This document shows, piece by piece, positions 37,948-47,437 of a stretch of DNA of 64,000 bases. The notes beneath the pieces are model-generated. The model was not told the DNA's origin, did no database searches, and saw nothing but the letters and a program-made list of their open reading frames with translations. The position numbers and the translations under genes were made by a program. Where the stretch lies: NCBI GenBank assembly GCA_963703555.1, contig CAVPEV010000044.1, forward strand, positions 107,982 to 171,981. Reading direction: 5' to 3'. This DNA comes from CAVPEV01 sp963703555. GTDB lineage: Bacteria; Actinomycetota; Actinomycetes; Actinomycetales; Cellulomonadaceae. Each line of letters opens with the position of its first letter. The first letter of the stretch is position 1.

Positions 37948-38481
37948 GTGACCAGCACCCCCGCCGCCACCGCGGCCGCAGCACGACAGCCTGGCGCCCC
38001 GATCTCGCCGTGGGGCGCTGCCACGGCGGCTGAGCGCACGGTCGGACAGCCCGCCAGCACGAGCGACCGAGCGGGCCAGCTGTTCGTCGTCGTGACGGAC
38101 CTGGCGGACGGAGGCTCCGGGCCGCTGCTGCGCAGCCTGCGCCGGTCGGGCCAGGCTCGCGTCATGCTGCTGGCCCGCCGCGCCAGTCGTCCCGAGCTGC
38201 TCGCGCTGCTCGATGCCGGGATTCGTGGCGCCCTGGCCACCCAGACGGCCGCCGTCCTGCCGCCGGTGGCCGAGCCTGGTCCGGGCGTCCGGCTCACCGA
38301 CCGCGAGCTGGCCGTGCTCGGGCTGGTCGCCGACGGGCGGAGCAACCGTGAGATCGGCCGGGCGTTGGGACTGTCGTCGCTGACCATCAAGAGCCATCTG
38401 GCCCGGATCTCCCGCAAGCTGGGCACCGGGGACCGGGCCGGCCTCGTCGCCCGGGCGATCCGGGCCAGTGCGCTGGACTGA
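37948..38481 (+). CDS. LuxR-type regulator with a degenerate receiver-like domain
   Basis: The 177-residue protein has a C-terminal LuxR/FixJ helix-turn-helix, LTDRELAVLGLVADGRSNRE then IGRALGLSSLTIKSHLARIS. The N-terminal part (QLFVVVTDLADGG, ARVMLLARRASRPELLALLDAGIRGALA) follows the strand-helix order of a receiver domain but lacks the acidic pocket and a clear phospho-acceptor Asp. It is probably a phosphorylation-independent regulator. It is orphan: no kinase is adjacent. The GTG follows GGGAGAAG by about 9 bases. Confidence 0.8.
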   Translation: MTSTPAATAAAARQPGAPISPWGAATAAERTVGQPASTSDRAGQLFVVVTDLADGGSGPLLRSLRRSGQARVMLLARRASRPELLALLDAGIRGALATQTAAVLPPVAEPGPGVRLTDRELAVLGLVADGRSNREIGRALGLSSLTIKSHLARISRKLGTGDRAGLVARAIRASALD

Positions 38482-38557
38482 GACCGGCCTGACCCCGATC
38501 GGCGGCGCGCGAGGACGCACCGGGTCGGCCTGGCATCGACCCGGGGCGCCGGCGACC

Positions 38558-38563
38558 TACGGT
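38558..38563 (+). promoter_or_regulatory. -10 box (TACGGT) of a leaderless transcript
   Basis: TACGGT ends 6 bases before the ATG of the RNase D gene, without a ribosome binding site. Confidence 0.45.
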
Positions 38564-38569
38564 GGACCC

Positions 38570-39847
38570 ATGCATCCGACGGACCAGGCTCCCGCGACGC
38601 ACCCGACCGTCCTGGAACCGGCCCGCTCGGCACCCGAGGCGGTGCTGCTCACGGAGCCCGCCGAGGGTGTGCCGCCGGTCGTGCGACAGCCCGAGGAGTA
38701 CGCCCGGGTCGTCGAGGCCTTCGCGCGCGGCACCGGGCCGGTGGCGGTGGACGCCGAGCGGGCCTCCGGCTACCGCTACGGACAGCGCGCCTACCTCGTC
38801 CAGATGCGCCGCGAGGGCGCGGGCACGGCGCTGCTGGATCCGGCAGCGCTGCCGGACCTGTCCGCCCTGTCCGGCTCGCTGGCGGGCACGGAGTGGGTGC
38901 TCCACGCCGCGTCCCAGGACCTGCCGTGCCTCGCCGAGGTCGGGCTCCGCCCGGCCCGCGTATTCGACACCGAGCTCGGTGCCCGGTTGCTGGGCATGGA
39001 ACGCGTCGGGCTCGCGGCCGTCACCAGCGAGCTGCTCGGGCTCGACCTCGCCAAGGAGCACTCGGCCGTCGACTGGTCCACCCGGCCGCTGCCCGAGGAC
39101 TGGCTGCGCTACGCCGCCCTGGACGTGGAGCTGCTCGTGCCGCTCCGGGACGTCATCGACGAACGGCTGGAGCAGGCCGGCAAGGCCGTCTGGGCGGCGC
39201 AGGAGTTCGAGGCGGTCCGCACGGCACCTCCGCCGGCACCGCGAGCAGAGCCCTGGCGCCGGGTGTCCGGCGTGCACGGCGTGCACGACCCTCGCCGGCT
39301 GGCCGTCGTCCGCGAGCTGTGGGCCACCCGGGACGAGGAGGCCCGTCGCCGGGACGTCTCCCCCGGCCGGGTCCTGCCCGACGCGGCGATCGTCGTCGCC
39401 GCGCAGACCCGGCCCCGGTCGGTGACGGAGCTCGTCGCGCTGCGCGAGTTCGCCGGCAAGGGCACTCGCCGACGGGCCCCGCTGTGGCAAGCCGCGATCG
39501 ACCGGGCGCTCGCGCTGCCGGCCACCGAGCTGCCCGCGGCGCGCCCCGCGCGCACGGACGCGCCCCCGCCCGCACGGAGCTGGCCGGACCGCAACCCCCC
39601 GGCGGCCGCCCGGCTCGCCGTGGCACGCCAGATCGTCGCCGCGCTGTCCGCCGAGGTCGGCACACCCGCGGAGAACCTCCTGCAGCCCGACCTGCTGCGG
39701 CGGCTGTGCTGGTCCCCACCGGCGGCGCAGGCCGCGGCGGTCGGCGACACCCTGGCGGCCGGAGGGGCTCGGCCGTGGCAGGTCGAGCTGCTGGCCGGCC
39801 GGCTCGTCCCGGCCCTCTCGGCGACCGCGGCGCCGTCGCGTCAGTAG
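38570..39847 (+). CDS. rnd: Ribonuclease D
   Basis: The 425-residue 3'-5' exoribonuclease has DEDD motifs: Asp and Glu in VAVDAERASGYRYGQRAYLV, Asp in VFDTELGARLLG, and Tyr and Asp in LRYAALDVELLVPL. Then an HRDC domain follows (about residues 235-315, VVRELWATRDEEARRRD). It trims stable RNA 3' ends. The stop codon lies within a 19-base tandem duplication shared with the convergent pflA end. Confidence 0.9.
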   Translation: MHPTDQAPATHPTVLEPARSAPEAVLLTEPAEGVPPVVRQPEEYARVVEAFARGTGPVAVDAERASGYRYGQRAYLVQMRREGAGTALLDPAALPDLSALSGSLAGTEWVLHAASQDLPCLAEVGLRPARVFDTELGARLLGMERVGLAAVTSELLGLDLAKEHSAVDWSTRPLPEDWLRYAALDVELLVPLRDVIDERLEQAGKAVWAAQEFEAVRTAPPPAPRAEPWRRVSGVHGVHDPRRLAVVRELWATRDEEARRRDVSPGRVLPDAAIVVAAQTRPRSVTELVALREFAGKGTRRRAPLWQAAIDRALALPATELPAARPARTDAPPPARSWPDRNPPAAARLAVARQIVAALSAEVGTPAENLLQPDLLRRLCWSPPAAQAAAVGDTLAAGGARPWQVELLAGRLVPALSATAAPSRQ

Positions 39848-39866
39848 GGCGCCGTCGCGTCAGTAG
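39829..39866. repeat. 19-base exact tandem duplication across the rnd stop
   Basis: GGCGCCGTCGCGTCAGTAG occurs at 39829-39847 and again at 39848-39866. The first copy ends with the rnd TAG. The second supplies the last bases of pflA, including its stop. This is a recent duplication with no effect on either protein end. Confidence 0.95.
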
Positions 39867-40786
39867 ACGGTCAGGCCCCGCTGCCGGAACTGACCACGGA
39901 CCCGCTCCACGAGGTCCGGCGTCGGCGGCCGCGTGTCGGTCAGCTCGTAGGGCATCCCCAGCGAGGCCCACTTGTCGCGACCCATCTGGTGGAACGGCAG
40001 CACCTCCACCCGGGACACGGTGCGCATCGCCGCGACGTGGTCGGCCACCCGGGCCACGTTGTCAACCGCGTCGGTCAGCCCGGGCACCAGGACGAACCGC
40101 ACCCAGATCTCGGTGCCGGAGTCGGCTACCCGCCGGCCGAAGTCGAGGGTCGGTGCCAGCGCCCGGCCGGTCACCCGGTGGTACGTGTCCGGGTCGCCGG
40201 ACTTCACGTCGAGCAGGACGAGGTCGATGTCGTCGAGCATCGCGTCGGTGCAGTGCGCGCCGAGGTAGCCCGAGGTGTCGACCGCGGTGTGCACGCCCAT
40301 CGCGCGGGCACCGTGCAGCACTCGCGCCAGGAACGCCGGCTGCATGAGCGGCTCGCCGCCGGAGAGCGTCAGCCCGCCGCCGGTCGCGGCACACACGCCC
40401 CGGTAGCGCGCGACGCGGCGCAGGACCTCGACCGCGGCGACCGGCTCGCCGCGGCGCATCTGCCAGGTGTCCGGGTTGTGGCAGTACAGGCACTGCAACG
40501 GGCAGCCGGCGAGGAACACCGTCAGCCGGGTCCCCGGGCCGTCCACCGCCGTGACCAGCTCCCAGGAGTGCACGGAACCCAGCAGGCCGGAGCGCAGCCG
40601 GGCCAGCCGCTCGCCACGATCGGCGTCCGAGACCGTCAGCCCCTCCGCGCCGGCGCCCGCGGTCCTCCCGAGGTGCCCGCCGACCACCGGCCCGTCGAGG
40701 GTGACGACGGGCGCGCCGCAGTCATCTACCTGCACCGCTCCCGCGCCGTCCACCGGCACGCTCCGTCCGCCAGGTCCGAGGGTCAC
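39860..40786 (-). CDS. pflA: Pyruvate formate-lyase activating enzyme
   Basis: The 308-residue radical SAM protein has the iron-sulfur motif GCPLQCLYCHN (Cys95, Cys99, Cys102). It also has LTLSGGEPLMQPAFLARVL, DLVLLDVKSGDPDTYHRVTG and the end VEVLPFHQMGRDKW. The N-terminal 60 residues are extra compared with E. coli PflA, so translation may start later. The GTG used here overlaps the pflB stop (GTGA). It installs the glycyl radical on PflB under anoxia. Confidence 0.93.
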   Translation of the reverse strand: MTLGPGGRSVPVDGAGAVQVDDCGAPVVTLDGPVVGGHLGRTAGAGAEGLTVSDADRGERLARLRSGLLGSVHSWELVTAVDGPGTRLTVFLAGCPLQCLYCHNPDTWQMRRGEPVAAVEVLRRVARYRGVCAATGGGLTLSGGEPLMQPAFLARVLHGARAMGVHTAVDTSGYLGAHCTDAMLDDIDLVLLDVKSGDPDTYHRVTGRALAPTLDFGRRVADSGTEIWVRFVLVPGLTDAVDNVARVADHVAAMRTVSRVEVLPFHQMGRDKWASLGMPYELTDTRPPTPDLVERVRGQFRQRGLTVY

Positions 40787-43053
40787 AGACCGCCGTGGAA
40801 GGTCCGCGACAGCACGTCGAGCTGCTGCTCGCGGGTGAGCCGGACGAAGTTCACCGCGTAGCCGGACACCCGGATGGTCAGCTGCGGGTACTTCTCCGGG
40901 TGCACCATGGCGTCCTCGAGCGTCTCGCGGTTGAGCACGTTGACGTTCATGTGGTAACCGGACGAGACCATGAAGCCGTCGAGCAGACCGGCCAGGTTGT
41001 GCACCTGCTCCGCGCGGGTCCGACCGAGCCCGGAGGGCACCACCGTCGACGTCAGCGAGATGCCGTCCATCGCGTCCGGGTAGGGCAGCTTGGCGACGGA
41101 CAGCGCCGAGGCGAGCATCCCGTGGGTGTCCCGCCCGTTCATCGGGTTGGCACCAGGTGCGAACGGCTCACCGGCCCGGCGGCCGTCCGGCGTGGAACCG
41201 GTGGCCTTGCCGTACACCACGTTCGACGTGATGGTGAGCACCGACTGGGTGTGCAGCGAGTTGCGGTACGTGGGCTGCCGGCGCAACTTGTCCATGAAGG
41301 TCCGCACCACCCAGACCGCGATCTCGTCGGCGCGGTCGTCGTCGTTGCCGTAGCTGGGGTACGCCCCGTCGACCGCGTAGTCGGTGATCAGGCCGTCCTC
41401 GGCCCGCACCGGGCGGACCGTGGCGTAGCGGATCGCCGAGAGCGAGTCCGCGACCACGGACAGCCCGGCGATGCCGCAGGCCATCGTGCGCAGCACGAAC
41501 CGGTCGTGCAGCGCCATCTCCAGCCGCTCGTACGCGTACTTGTCGTGCATGTAGTGCACGCAGTTCAGCGCGTCGACATAGGTCTCGGCGAGCCAGTCGA
41601 GCATCCTCTCGAACTTGGCGACGACGTCGTCGTAGTCCAGCACGTCGCTGACCACCGGCTGGGTCACCGGCGCGATCTGCTTGCCGCTGACCTCGTCCCG
41701 GCCGCCGTTGATGGCGTACAGCAGGGCCTTGGCGACATTGACGCGGGCGCCGAAGAACTGCATCTGCTTGCCGACCCGCATCGGGGACACGCAGCAGGCG
41801 ATCGCCGCGTCGTCGCCCCAGGACTCGCGGATGAGGTCGTCGGACTCGTACTGGATCGCGGAGGTGTCGATGGACACCTGGGTGCAGAACTGCTTCCAGC
41901 CCTCCGGCAGCCGGTTGCTCCAGAACACCGTGAGGTTGGGCTCCGGGGCCGCGCCGAGGTTGTAGAGGGTCTGCAGGTAGCGGAACGAGCTGCGGGTGAC
42001 CAGCGGGCGGCCGTCCTCACCCATCCCACCGAGCGTCTCCGTCACCCACGTCGGGTCGCCGGAGAACAGCGAGTCGTACTCCGGCGTGCGCAGGAACCGC
42101 ACGATCCGCAGCTTGATGACGAAGTCGTCGACGAGCTCCTGCGCCTGCTCCTCGGTGAGGGTGCCCTCCGCCAGGTCACGCTCCAGGTACACGTCGACGA
42201 ACGTGGAGGTCCGGCCCAGCGACATGGCGGCGCCGTTCTGCTCCTTGACCGCGGCCAGGTAGGCGAAGTACAGCCACTGGACGGCCTCACGGGCGTTCGT
42301 CGCCGGCTGGGAGATGTCCATGCCGTAGGACGCGGCCATCTGCCTGAGCTCGCCGAGCGCACGGATCTGCTCGGCCAGCTCCTCGCGGTCCCGGATGACG
42401 TCCTCGACCGACCGCTCGTGGTCCAGCTCGTGCTTCTCCGCCTTCTTGGCCTCGACCAGGGCGTCCACGCCGTAGAGCGCGACGCGTCGGTAGTCGCCGA
42501 TGATCCGACCGCGTCCGTACGCGTCGGGCAGGCCGGTGATGAGGTGGGAGGACCGGGCGGCCCGCACGTTCGGCGGATAGACGTCGAACACGCCGTCGTT
42601 GTGGGTCTTGCGGTACTGGGTGAAGATCTTCGTCACCATCGGGTCCGGCTCGTAGCCGTAGGTCTCCAGCGCCTTCGCCACCATCCGCCAGCCACCGTTG
42701 GGCATGATCGCCCGCTTCAAGGGGGCGTCGGTCTGCAGCCCGACGATGAGCTCGTGCTCACGGTCGATGTACCCCGGGCCGTGCGAGGTGATGGTGGACG
42801 GCGTGCTCGCGTCGATCGCCAGGACGCCGCGCTCGCGCTCCTCGGTGAACAGGGCGGACAGCCGCTGCCACACCCCCAGGGTGCGCGCCGTCGGACCGGC
42901 CAGGAACCCGGCGTCGCCGGTGTACGGGGTGTAGTTGCGCTGGATGAAGTCGCGCACGTCGACCCGCTCGCACCACGGCCCGGCGACGAACCCGCGCCAG
43001 GCGCCCGTCGTGGGCGCGTCCGTCGTGCTCTGAGGTACCGCGGTGATGGACAT
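40783..43053 (-). CDS. pflB: Formate C-acetyltransferase (pyruvate formate-lyase)
   Basis: The 756-residue glycyl radical enzyme has the adjacent active-site Cys pair in AAIACCVSPMRVGKQM and the radical Gly (about residue 731) in IRVSGYAVNFVRLT near the C-terminus. GAGGAG precedes the ATG by about 8 bases. It converts pyruvate and CoA to acetyl-CoA and formate, an oxygen-sensitive fermentative step. The organism is therefore expected to grow facultatively without oxygen. It is coupled to pflA. Confidence 0.96.
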   Translation of the reverse strand: MSITAVPQSTTDAPTTGAWRGFVAGPWCERVDVRDFIQRNYTPYTGDAGFLAGPTARTLGVWQRLSALFTEERERGVLAIDASTPSTITSHGPGYIDREHELIVGLQTDAPLKRAIMPNGGWRMVAKALETYGYEPDPMVTKIFTQYRKTHNDGVFDVYPPNVRAARSSHLITGLPDAYGRGRIIGDYRRVALYGVDALVEAKKAEKHELDHERSVEDVIRDREELAEQIRALGELRQMAASYGMDISQPATNAREAVQWLYFAYLAAVKEQNGAAMSLGRTSTFVDVYLERDLAEGTLTEEQAQELVDDFVIKLRIVRFLRTPEYDSLFSGDPTWVTETLGGMGEDGRPLVTRSSFRYLQTLYNLGAAPEPNLTVFWSNRLPEGWKQFCTQVSIDTSAIQYESDDLIRESWGDDAAIACCVSPMRVGKQMQFFGARVNVAKALLYAINGGRDEVSGKQIAPVTQPVVSDVLDYDDVVAKFERMLDWLAETYVDALNCVHYMHDKYAYERLEMALHDRFVLRTMACGIAGLSVVADSLSAIRYATVRPVRAEDGLITDYAVDGAYPSYGNDDDRADEIAVWVVRTFMDKLRRQPTYRNSLHTQSVLTITSNVVYGKATGSTPDGRRAGEPFAPGANPMNGRDTHGMLASALSVAKLPYPDAMDGISLTSTVVPSGLGRTRAEQVHNLAGLLDGFMVSSGYHMNVNVLNRETLEDAMVHPEKYPQLTIRVSGYAVNFVRLTREQQLDVLSRTFHGGL

Positions 43054-43204
43054 CTGTGTACTCCTCGGGAGACGTCGTATGACGTCGACGCTACGGAGCA
43101 AGTCATGGGATGTCTTGGGACCTACGGCCCCACGGTCCCGTCGCCCGGTATCGGTTCCGTCACAGCCGGCGACGGAGCGCCTCGCGCGCGCGGACCGCGG
43201 CCCG

Positions 43205-45088
43205 TCAGTCGACGGGATGCACGGCGTCCAGCACGTCGCGCGCCAGGTCGGCCGGGCGCAGTCGCAGGTCGCGGAGGATCTCCTCCCGGCTGCCCTGGGC
43301 CAGGAACGTGGTAGGGATGCCGAAGACGTGCACCGGTGCCCGCACCCCCGCCTCGCGGGCACGGGCGGCGATCGCGTCGCCGACCCCGCCGTCGGCCAGC
43401 CCGTCCTCCACGCTGACCACGAGGTCGTGGGCACCCGCCAGCTTCACCAACGCGCTCGGCACGGGCAGGACCCACCGAGGGTCGACCACGGTGACGCGCA
43501 ACCCGTGCGCCGCGAGCAGCTCCGCGGTCGCCAGCGCCGTGGGGACCATCGCCCCCACGCCCACCAGCAGCACGGACGTCGCGTCCTCGGGCCCGTCGTG
43601 GCGCGCCAGGACGTCGACGCCGTCGGCGTCCTCCACGGCCGGGATGGGCTCGCCCATCGCTCCCTTGGGGTAGCGCACCACGCTCGGGCCGTCGTCGAGG
43701 TCCACGGCGGTACGCAGCGCGGCACGCAGCGTCTCCTCGTCGCGCGGTGCGGCCAGGTGCAGGCCCGGCACGATCCGCAGCAGGGCCATGTCCCACATGC
43801 CGTTGTGGCTCGGGCCGTCGTCGCCGGTGATGCCCGCCCGGTCCAGCACGAACGTCACCGCCGCCCGGTGCAGCCCGACGTCCATGAGCACCTGGTCGAA
43901 GGCCCGGTTGAGGAAGCTCGCGTAGACCGCCACGACCGGGTGCAGGCCGGCGAACGCCATTCCGGCGGCGGACGTCACCGCGTGCTGCTCGGCGATGCCC
44001 ACGTCGAACGTGCGACCGGGGAACGCCTCGGCGAACGGGGCGAGCCCCACCGGGACGAGCATCGCGGCCGTCACCGCCACCACGTCCGGGCGGCGACGCC
44101 CGATGCGGACCATCTCGTCGGAGAACACGCTCGTCCAGCCGAATCGCGACGGGACCAGGGGCAGGCCGGTCTCCGGGTGGATCTGGCCCACGGAGTGGAA
44201 CCGGTCGACGGCGTCGTGCTCGGCGGGCCGGTACCCCCGCCCCTTCTGGGTGATCACGTGGACGATGCACGGAGCGCCGAAGGCCCGGGCACGGCGCAGC
44301 GCCCACTCGACCTCGGCGATGTCGTGCCCGTCCACCGGCCCGACGTACTTCAGACCCAGGTCCTCGAACATCCCCTGGGGGGCGACGACGTCCTTGACAC
44401 CCTTCTTCAGACCGTGCAGGGCGTCGTAAGCGACCCGTCCCGGCGGACCCGACCGGCGCAGGGCGCGCTTGCCCCACTCGAGGAAGGCCTCGTAGCCGCG
44501 CGTCGTGCGCAGGGTGTTCAGGTGGTGGGCCAGGCCGCCGATGGTCGGCGCGTACGACCGTCCGTTGTCGTTGACCACGATGACGAGTCGACGGTCCTGC
44601 CCGGCCGCGATGTTGTTCAGCGCCTCCCAGGCCATCCCGCCGGTCAGTGCGCCGTCCCCCACGACCGCCACGACGTGCCGGTCCGTCCGCCCTGCCAGCA
44701 GGTTCGCCTTGGCGATACCGTCGGCCCAGCTCAGCGCCGTCGAGGCGTGCGAGTTCTCCACCACGTCGTGGACCGACTCCGCGCGGCTCGGGTACCCGGA
44801 CAGACCGCCGGCCTTGCGCAGCCGGGAGAAGTCCTGGCGCCCGGTGAGCAGCTTGTGCACGTAGGCCTGGTGGCCGGTGTCGAACACCACGGTGTCCCGC
44901 GGCGACTCGAACACCCGGTGCACGGCGATGGTCAGCTCCACGACCCCGAGGTTGGGCCCCAGGTGCCCGCCGGTGCGGGACACGGACCGGACGAGGAAGG
45001 TCCTGATCTCCGCCGCAAGATGGTTCGCCTGACGCGGTGTCAGACGACGCAGGTCGGCCGGCGAGCCGATCTTCTCCAGCAGTCCCAT
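43205..45088 (-). CDS. dxs: 1-deoxy-D-xylulose-5-phosphate synthase
   Basis: The 627-residue thiamine diphosphate enzyme has GGHLGPNLGVVELTIAVH, VVAVVGDGALTGGMAWEALN (cofactor motif), FDVGIAEQHAVTSAAGMAFA with the catalytic Glu, and DDGPSHNGMWDMALL. It is the first step of the methylerythritol phosphate route to isoprenoids. Its neighbours DUF3000 and RNase D are the same as in many actinobacteria. Confidence 0.96.
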   Translation of the reverse strand: MGLLEKIGSPADLRRLTPRQANHLAAEIRTFLVRSVSRTGGHLGPNLGVVELTIAVHRVFESPRDTVVFDTGHQAYVHKLLTGRQDFSRLRKAGGLSGYPSRAESVHDVVENSHASTALSWADGIAKANLLAGRTDRHVVAVVGDGALTGGMAWEALNNIAAGQDRRLVIVVNDNGRSYAPTIGGLAHHLNTLRTTRGYEAFLEWGKRALRRSGPPGRVAYDALHGLKKGVKDVVAPQGMFEDLGLKYVGPVDGHDIAEVEWALRRARAFGAPCIVHVITQKGRGYRPAEHDAVDRFHSVGQIHPETGLPLVPSRFGWTSVFSDEMVRIGRRRPDVVAVTAAMLVPVGLAPFAEAFPGRTFDVGIAEQHAVTSAAGMAFAGLHPVVAVYASFLNRAFDQVLMDVGLHRAAVTFVLDRAGITGDDGPSHNGMWDMALLRIVPGLHLAAPRDEETLRAALRTAVDLDDGPSVVRYPKGAMGEPIPAVEDADGVDVLARHDGPEDATSVLLVGVGAMVPTALATAELLAAHGLRVTVVDPRWVLPVPSALVKLAGAHDLVVSVEDGLADGGVGDAIAARAREAGVRAPVHVFGIPTTFLAQGSREEILRDLRLRPADLARDVLDAVHPVD

Positions 45089-45204
45089 GCGCCATCCCGT
45101 CCCGCGTCGGCCACCGACCGGGACCGCCGTCCCGCGCCGATCCACCTTAGGCGCTGTGCGCCGGTGCGGCGCGCCTCAGGGCGCGGGATGCCGACCCGGG
45201 GGGG

Positions 45205-47259
45205 TCACCGCGCGACCACCTCGACGGGAGCCTGCGTGCGCACCCGGGCCGCTCCGTCAGGGCTCACGTCCACGTCCAGCCGATAGCCGGCCAGCCGGAG
45301 GCCGTGCACCTGCAGGGACCCGACCGGGGACGGTCGGGGCGGCGCGACGCGCAGCACTCCGGCGGGCACGTCCGGGTCCAGCCCGAGGATCGCGCCGAGC
45401 ACCGCCACGCATGCCGCTGCCGACCAGGCCTGGGGGCGGCAGGCCGCCGGGTACGGCACGGCCCGTGGCACGGCTCCGCGGGCGTCGCCGGCGTAGAGCT
45501 CCGGCAGCCGTCCGTCGAACTCGTCCGCAGCCGCCAGCAGGCCGTCGGCGAGCGTCGCCGCGGCCGCCGCGTGCCCGGACCGAGCCATCCCGGCGAGCAC
45601 GACCGCGGTGTCGTGCGGCCATACCGCGCCGCCGTGGTAGCGCAGCGGCCAGTACCCGGCCGACTGCGTCGACATGGTGCGCAGCCCGTAGCCGGAGCTC
45701 ATGTCGGGGCGCACGAGCCGCTCCGCGACGAGCGCCTCCTCCTGCGCGTCGAGGAGCCCCGTGCCCAGCAGGTGCCCGATGTTGCTCGTCACCGTGTCCA
45801 CCGCGCGCTTGTCCGCGTCCAGCGCGATCCCCGGATAGCCACCGTCAGCTCCCGGCACCCAGAACACCTCGCGGAACCGGTCGCGCAGCCGGGCTGCCCA
45901 GTCGCGCCACCGGTCCGCACCGGGCCGGCCGAAGGCGTCGAGCAAGGCGGCCCCGCCGAGCGCTGCCTCGTGCGCGTAGCCCTGCACCTCGGCCAGTGCG
46001 ATCGGCCCGGTCGCCAACCGGCCGTCGCGCCACTGGACGGAGTCCCCGGAGTCCTTCCAGCCCTGGTTGGCCAGCCCGGTCCCGGTGACGTCGACGTACT
46101 CCAGGAAGCCGTCGCCGTCGGCGTCGCCGAAGTCGGCCATCCACGCCAGCGCCCGCTCCGCGGCCGGCAGCAGCTCCGCGACCTCCGCGCTCGGCATCCC
46201 CCAGCGCCAGGCGTCGTGCAGGAGGCACACCCACAGCGGGGTGGCGTCGACCGTGCCGTAGTACACCGGGGGCAGCGACAGACCCTGGGCAGGCAGGTGC
46301 AGCCCGCCGCGCCGCACCTCGTGCAGGATCTTGCCAGGCTGCTCGGCCGTTCCCGGGTCATCCCGGCGGCCCTGGCGTGCCGCCAGGGTCCGCAGCGTGC
46401 CGCCCGCCAGCCGCGTGCCCAGCGGCAGCAGCATCCGGGCGGCCCACAGCGAGTCCCGGCCGAACAGGGTGAAGAACCACGGCGCACCGGCGGCCAGGAA
46501 CACGTCGTCGGGGGCGAACTCGGCGGTCATCCGCAGCCCGGCGAGGTCGCCCAGCGCCTGGTCCAGCCAGCGCCGCAGTCGACGGTCGTCCCCGTCGACG
46601 GCCGGTACCTCCCACTCCGGCTGCGCACGTGCCGGGGCACGCACCACACCGGTGGGATCCTCGACGTCCAGCACCCAGCGCAGCGTCACCGGGCGGCCGG
46701 CGCGCACCTCGACCGCCCAGTCCAGCCGTGCCGCGGCGCCGTCCACGCTCACCGCGGCGCCGGGTGCGTCGACGAGCACCCGCACCCCGCGCGAGAGGTC
46801 CCAGCGCACCGCTCGCGTGCCGGCGGACCGGGCCGGCAGCGAGGCCGGACGGCCGCCCGACTTGACCTCCGCCATCGACGCGCCGTCGCAGGCCAGCAGC
46901 ACCTCGACGTGGGTGACCACGGGCTGCGGCGTGGCGCACCCGAGCACGATCGTCTCCTCGACGCGCCCGGGCGTGACGACCCGGGCACGGTCCACCCGCA
47001 CCGTCGGGTCGGCGCCCGGCCCGTCGACCGCCCGAGCCACGTGCACCGCGAGGACCCGCCCCGGCCCGTCGCCGCCGGCACCGATCGGTTCCGGTTCCTC
47101 ACCACCCACCCGGAGCACGGCGCCGGAGAGCACCCTGAGGTCACCGTGGTAGGCGCCCTGCGCACCCTCGGGGCGGATCTGCCCGTCCAGCCCGGACCAT
47201 GCCTGGGTCGGCGCCGCCAGGGCCACGAGCAGCTCGTGCAGCAAGGGCTGGCGTGGCAC
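45205..47259 (-). CDS. Amylo-alpha-1,6-glucosidase-type glycogen debranching protein
   Basis: The 684-residue protein has a GDE N-terminal bis-C domain (PEGAQGAYHGDLRVLSGAVL) and a six-hairpin (alpha/alpha)6 domain. Landmarks are GAPWFFTLFGRDSLWAARML, PVYYGTVDATPLWVCLLHDA, NQGWKDSGDSVQWRDG and YHGGAVWPHDTAVVLAGMA. The Asp and Glu of GFLEYVD and WKDSGD fit the glucosidase site. The GTG follows GAGGAGG. It is transcribed away from lacI across two shared operators and probably trims branched oligosaccharides brought in by the ABC importer. Confidence 0.85.
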   Translation of the reverse strand: MPRQPLLHELLVALAAPTQAWSGLDGQIRPEGAQGAYHGDLRVLSGAVLRVGGEEPEPIGAGGDGPGRVLAVHVARAVDGPGADPTVRVDRARVVTPGRVEETIVLGCATPQPVVTHVEVLLACDGASMAEVKSGGRPASLPARSAGTRAVRWDLSRGVRVLVDAPGAAVSVDGAAARLDWAVEVRAGRPVTLRWVLDVEDPTGVVRAPARAQPEWEVPAVDGDDRRLRRWLDQALGDLAGLRMTAEFAPDDVFLAAGAPWFFTLFGRDSLWAARMLLPLGTRLAGGTLRTLAARQGRRDDPGTAEQPGKILHEVRRGGLHLPAQGLSLPPVYYGTVDATPLWVCLLHDAWRWGMPSAEVAELLPAAERALAWMADFGDADGDGFLEYVDVTGTGLANQGWKDSGDSVQWRDGRLATGPIALAEVQGYAHEAALGGAALLDAFGRPGADRWRDWAARLRDRFREVFWVPGADGGYPGIALDADKRAVDTVTSNIGHLLGTGLLDAQEEALVAERLVRPDMSSGYGLRTMSTQSAGYWPLRYHGGAVWPHDTAVVLAGMARSGHAAAAATLADGLLAAADEFDGRLPELYAGDARGAVPRAVPYPAACRPQAWSAAACVAVLGAILGLDPDVPAGVLRVAPPRPSPVGSLQVHGLRLAGYRLDVDVSPDGAARVRTQAPVEVVAR

Positions 47260-47361
47260 GCCGACCTCCTCGTCTCCCCGGTGCCGTGACCGGATCGTGA
47301 CCTCGTCACCGGGGGGACCGCTTGACAGCGCCGCCGGTGCTGGCAACTCTAGGGCTCATCA

Positions 47362-47375
47362 TTTGAACGATCAAA
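47362..47375. promoter_or_regulatory. LacI-family operator, site 1
   Basis: TTTGAACGATCAAA has TTTGA/TCAAA arms around a CG centre, the usual form of LacI-family sites. It lies 104 bases upstream of the debranching gene start and 63 upstream of lacI. Confidence 0.7.
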
Positions 47376-47394
47376 GCCGCCTCCGGCGCGAGGA

Positions 47395-47408
47395 TTTGAT
47401 CGTTCATA
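47395..47408. promoter_or_regulatory. LacI-family operator, site 2
   Basis: TTTGATCGTTCATA is the inverse-orientation copy of site 1 with one arm imperfect. The centres are 33 bases apart, close to three DNA turns, so two LacI dimers would sit on the same face. Confidence 0.68.
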
Positions 47409-47437
47409 GACATGCGGTACGTCGCGAGGGAGCGGCC

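Noticed and set aside
43054..43204. GACGTC-rich sequence before pflB as an anaerobic regulator site
   Set aside because: The repeats are imperfect and match no known FNR, Rex or ArcA-type site convincingly.
40795..43314. 839-codon plus-strand frame opposite pflB
   Set aside because: It is the mirror of a clearly identified gene; composition is Val/Arg/His-rich with no domain.
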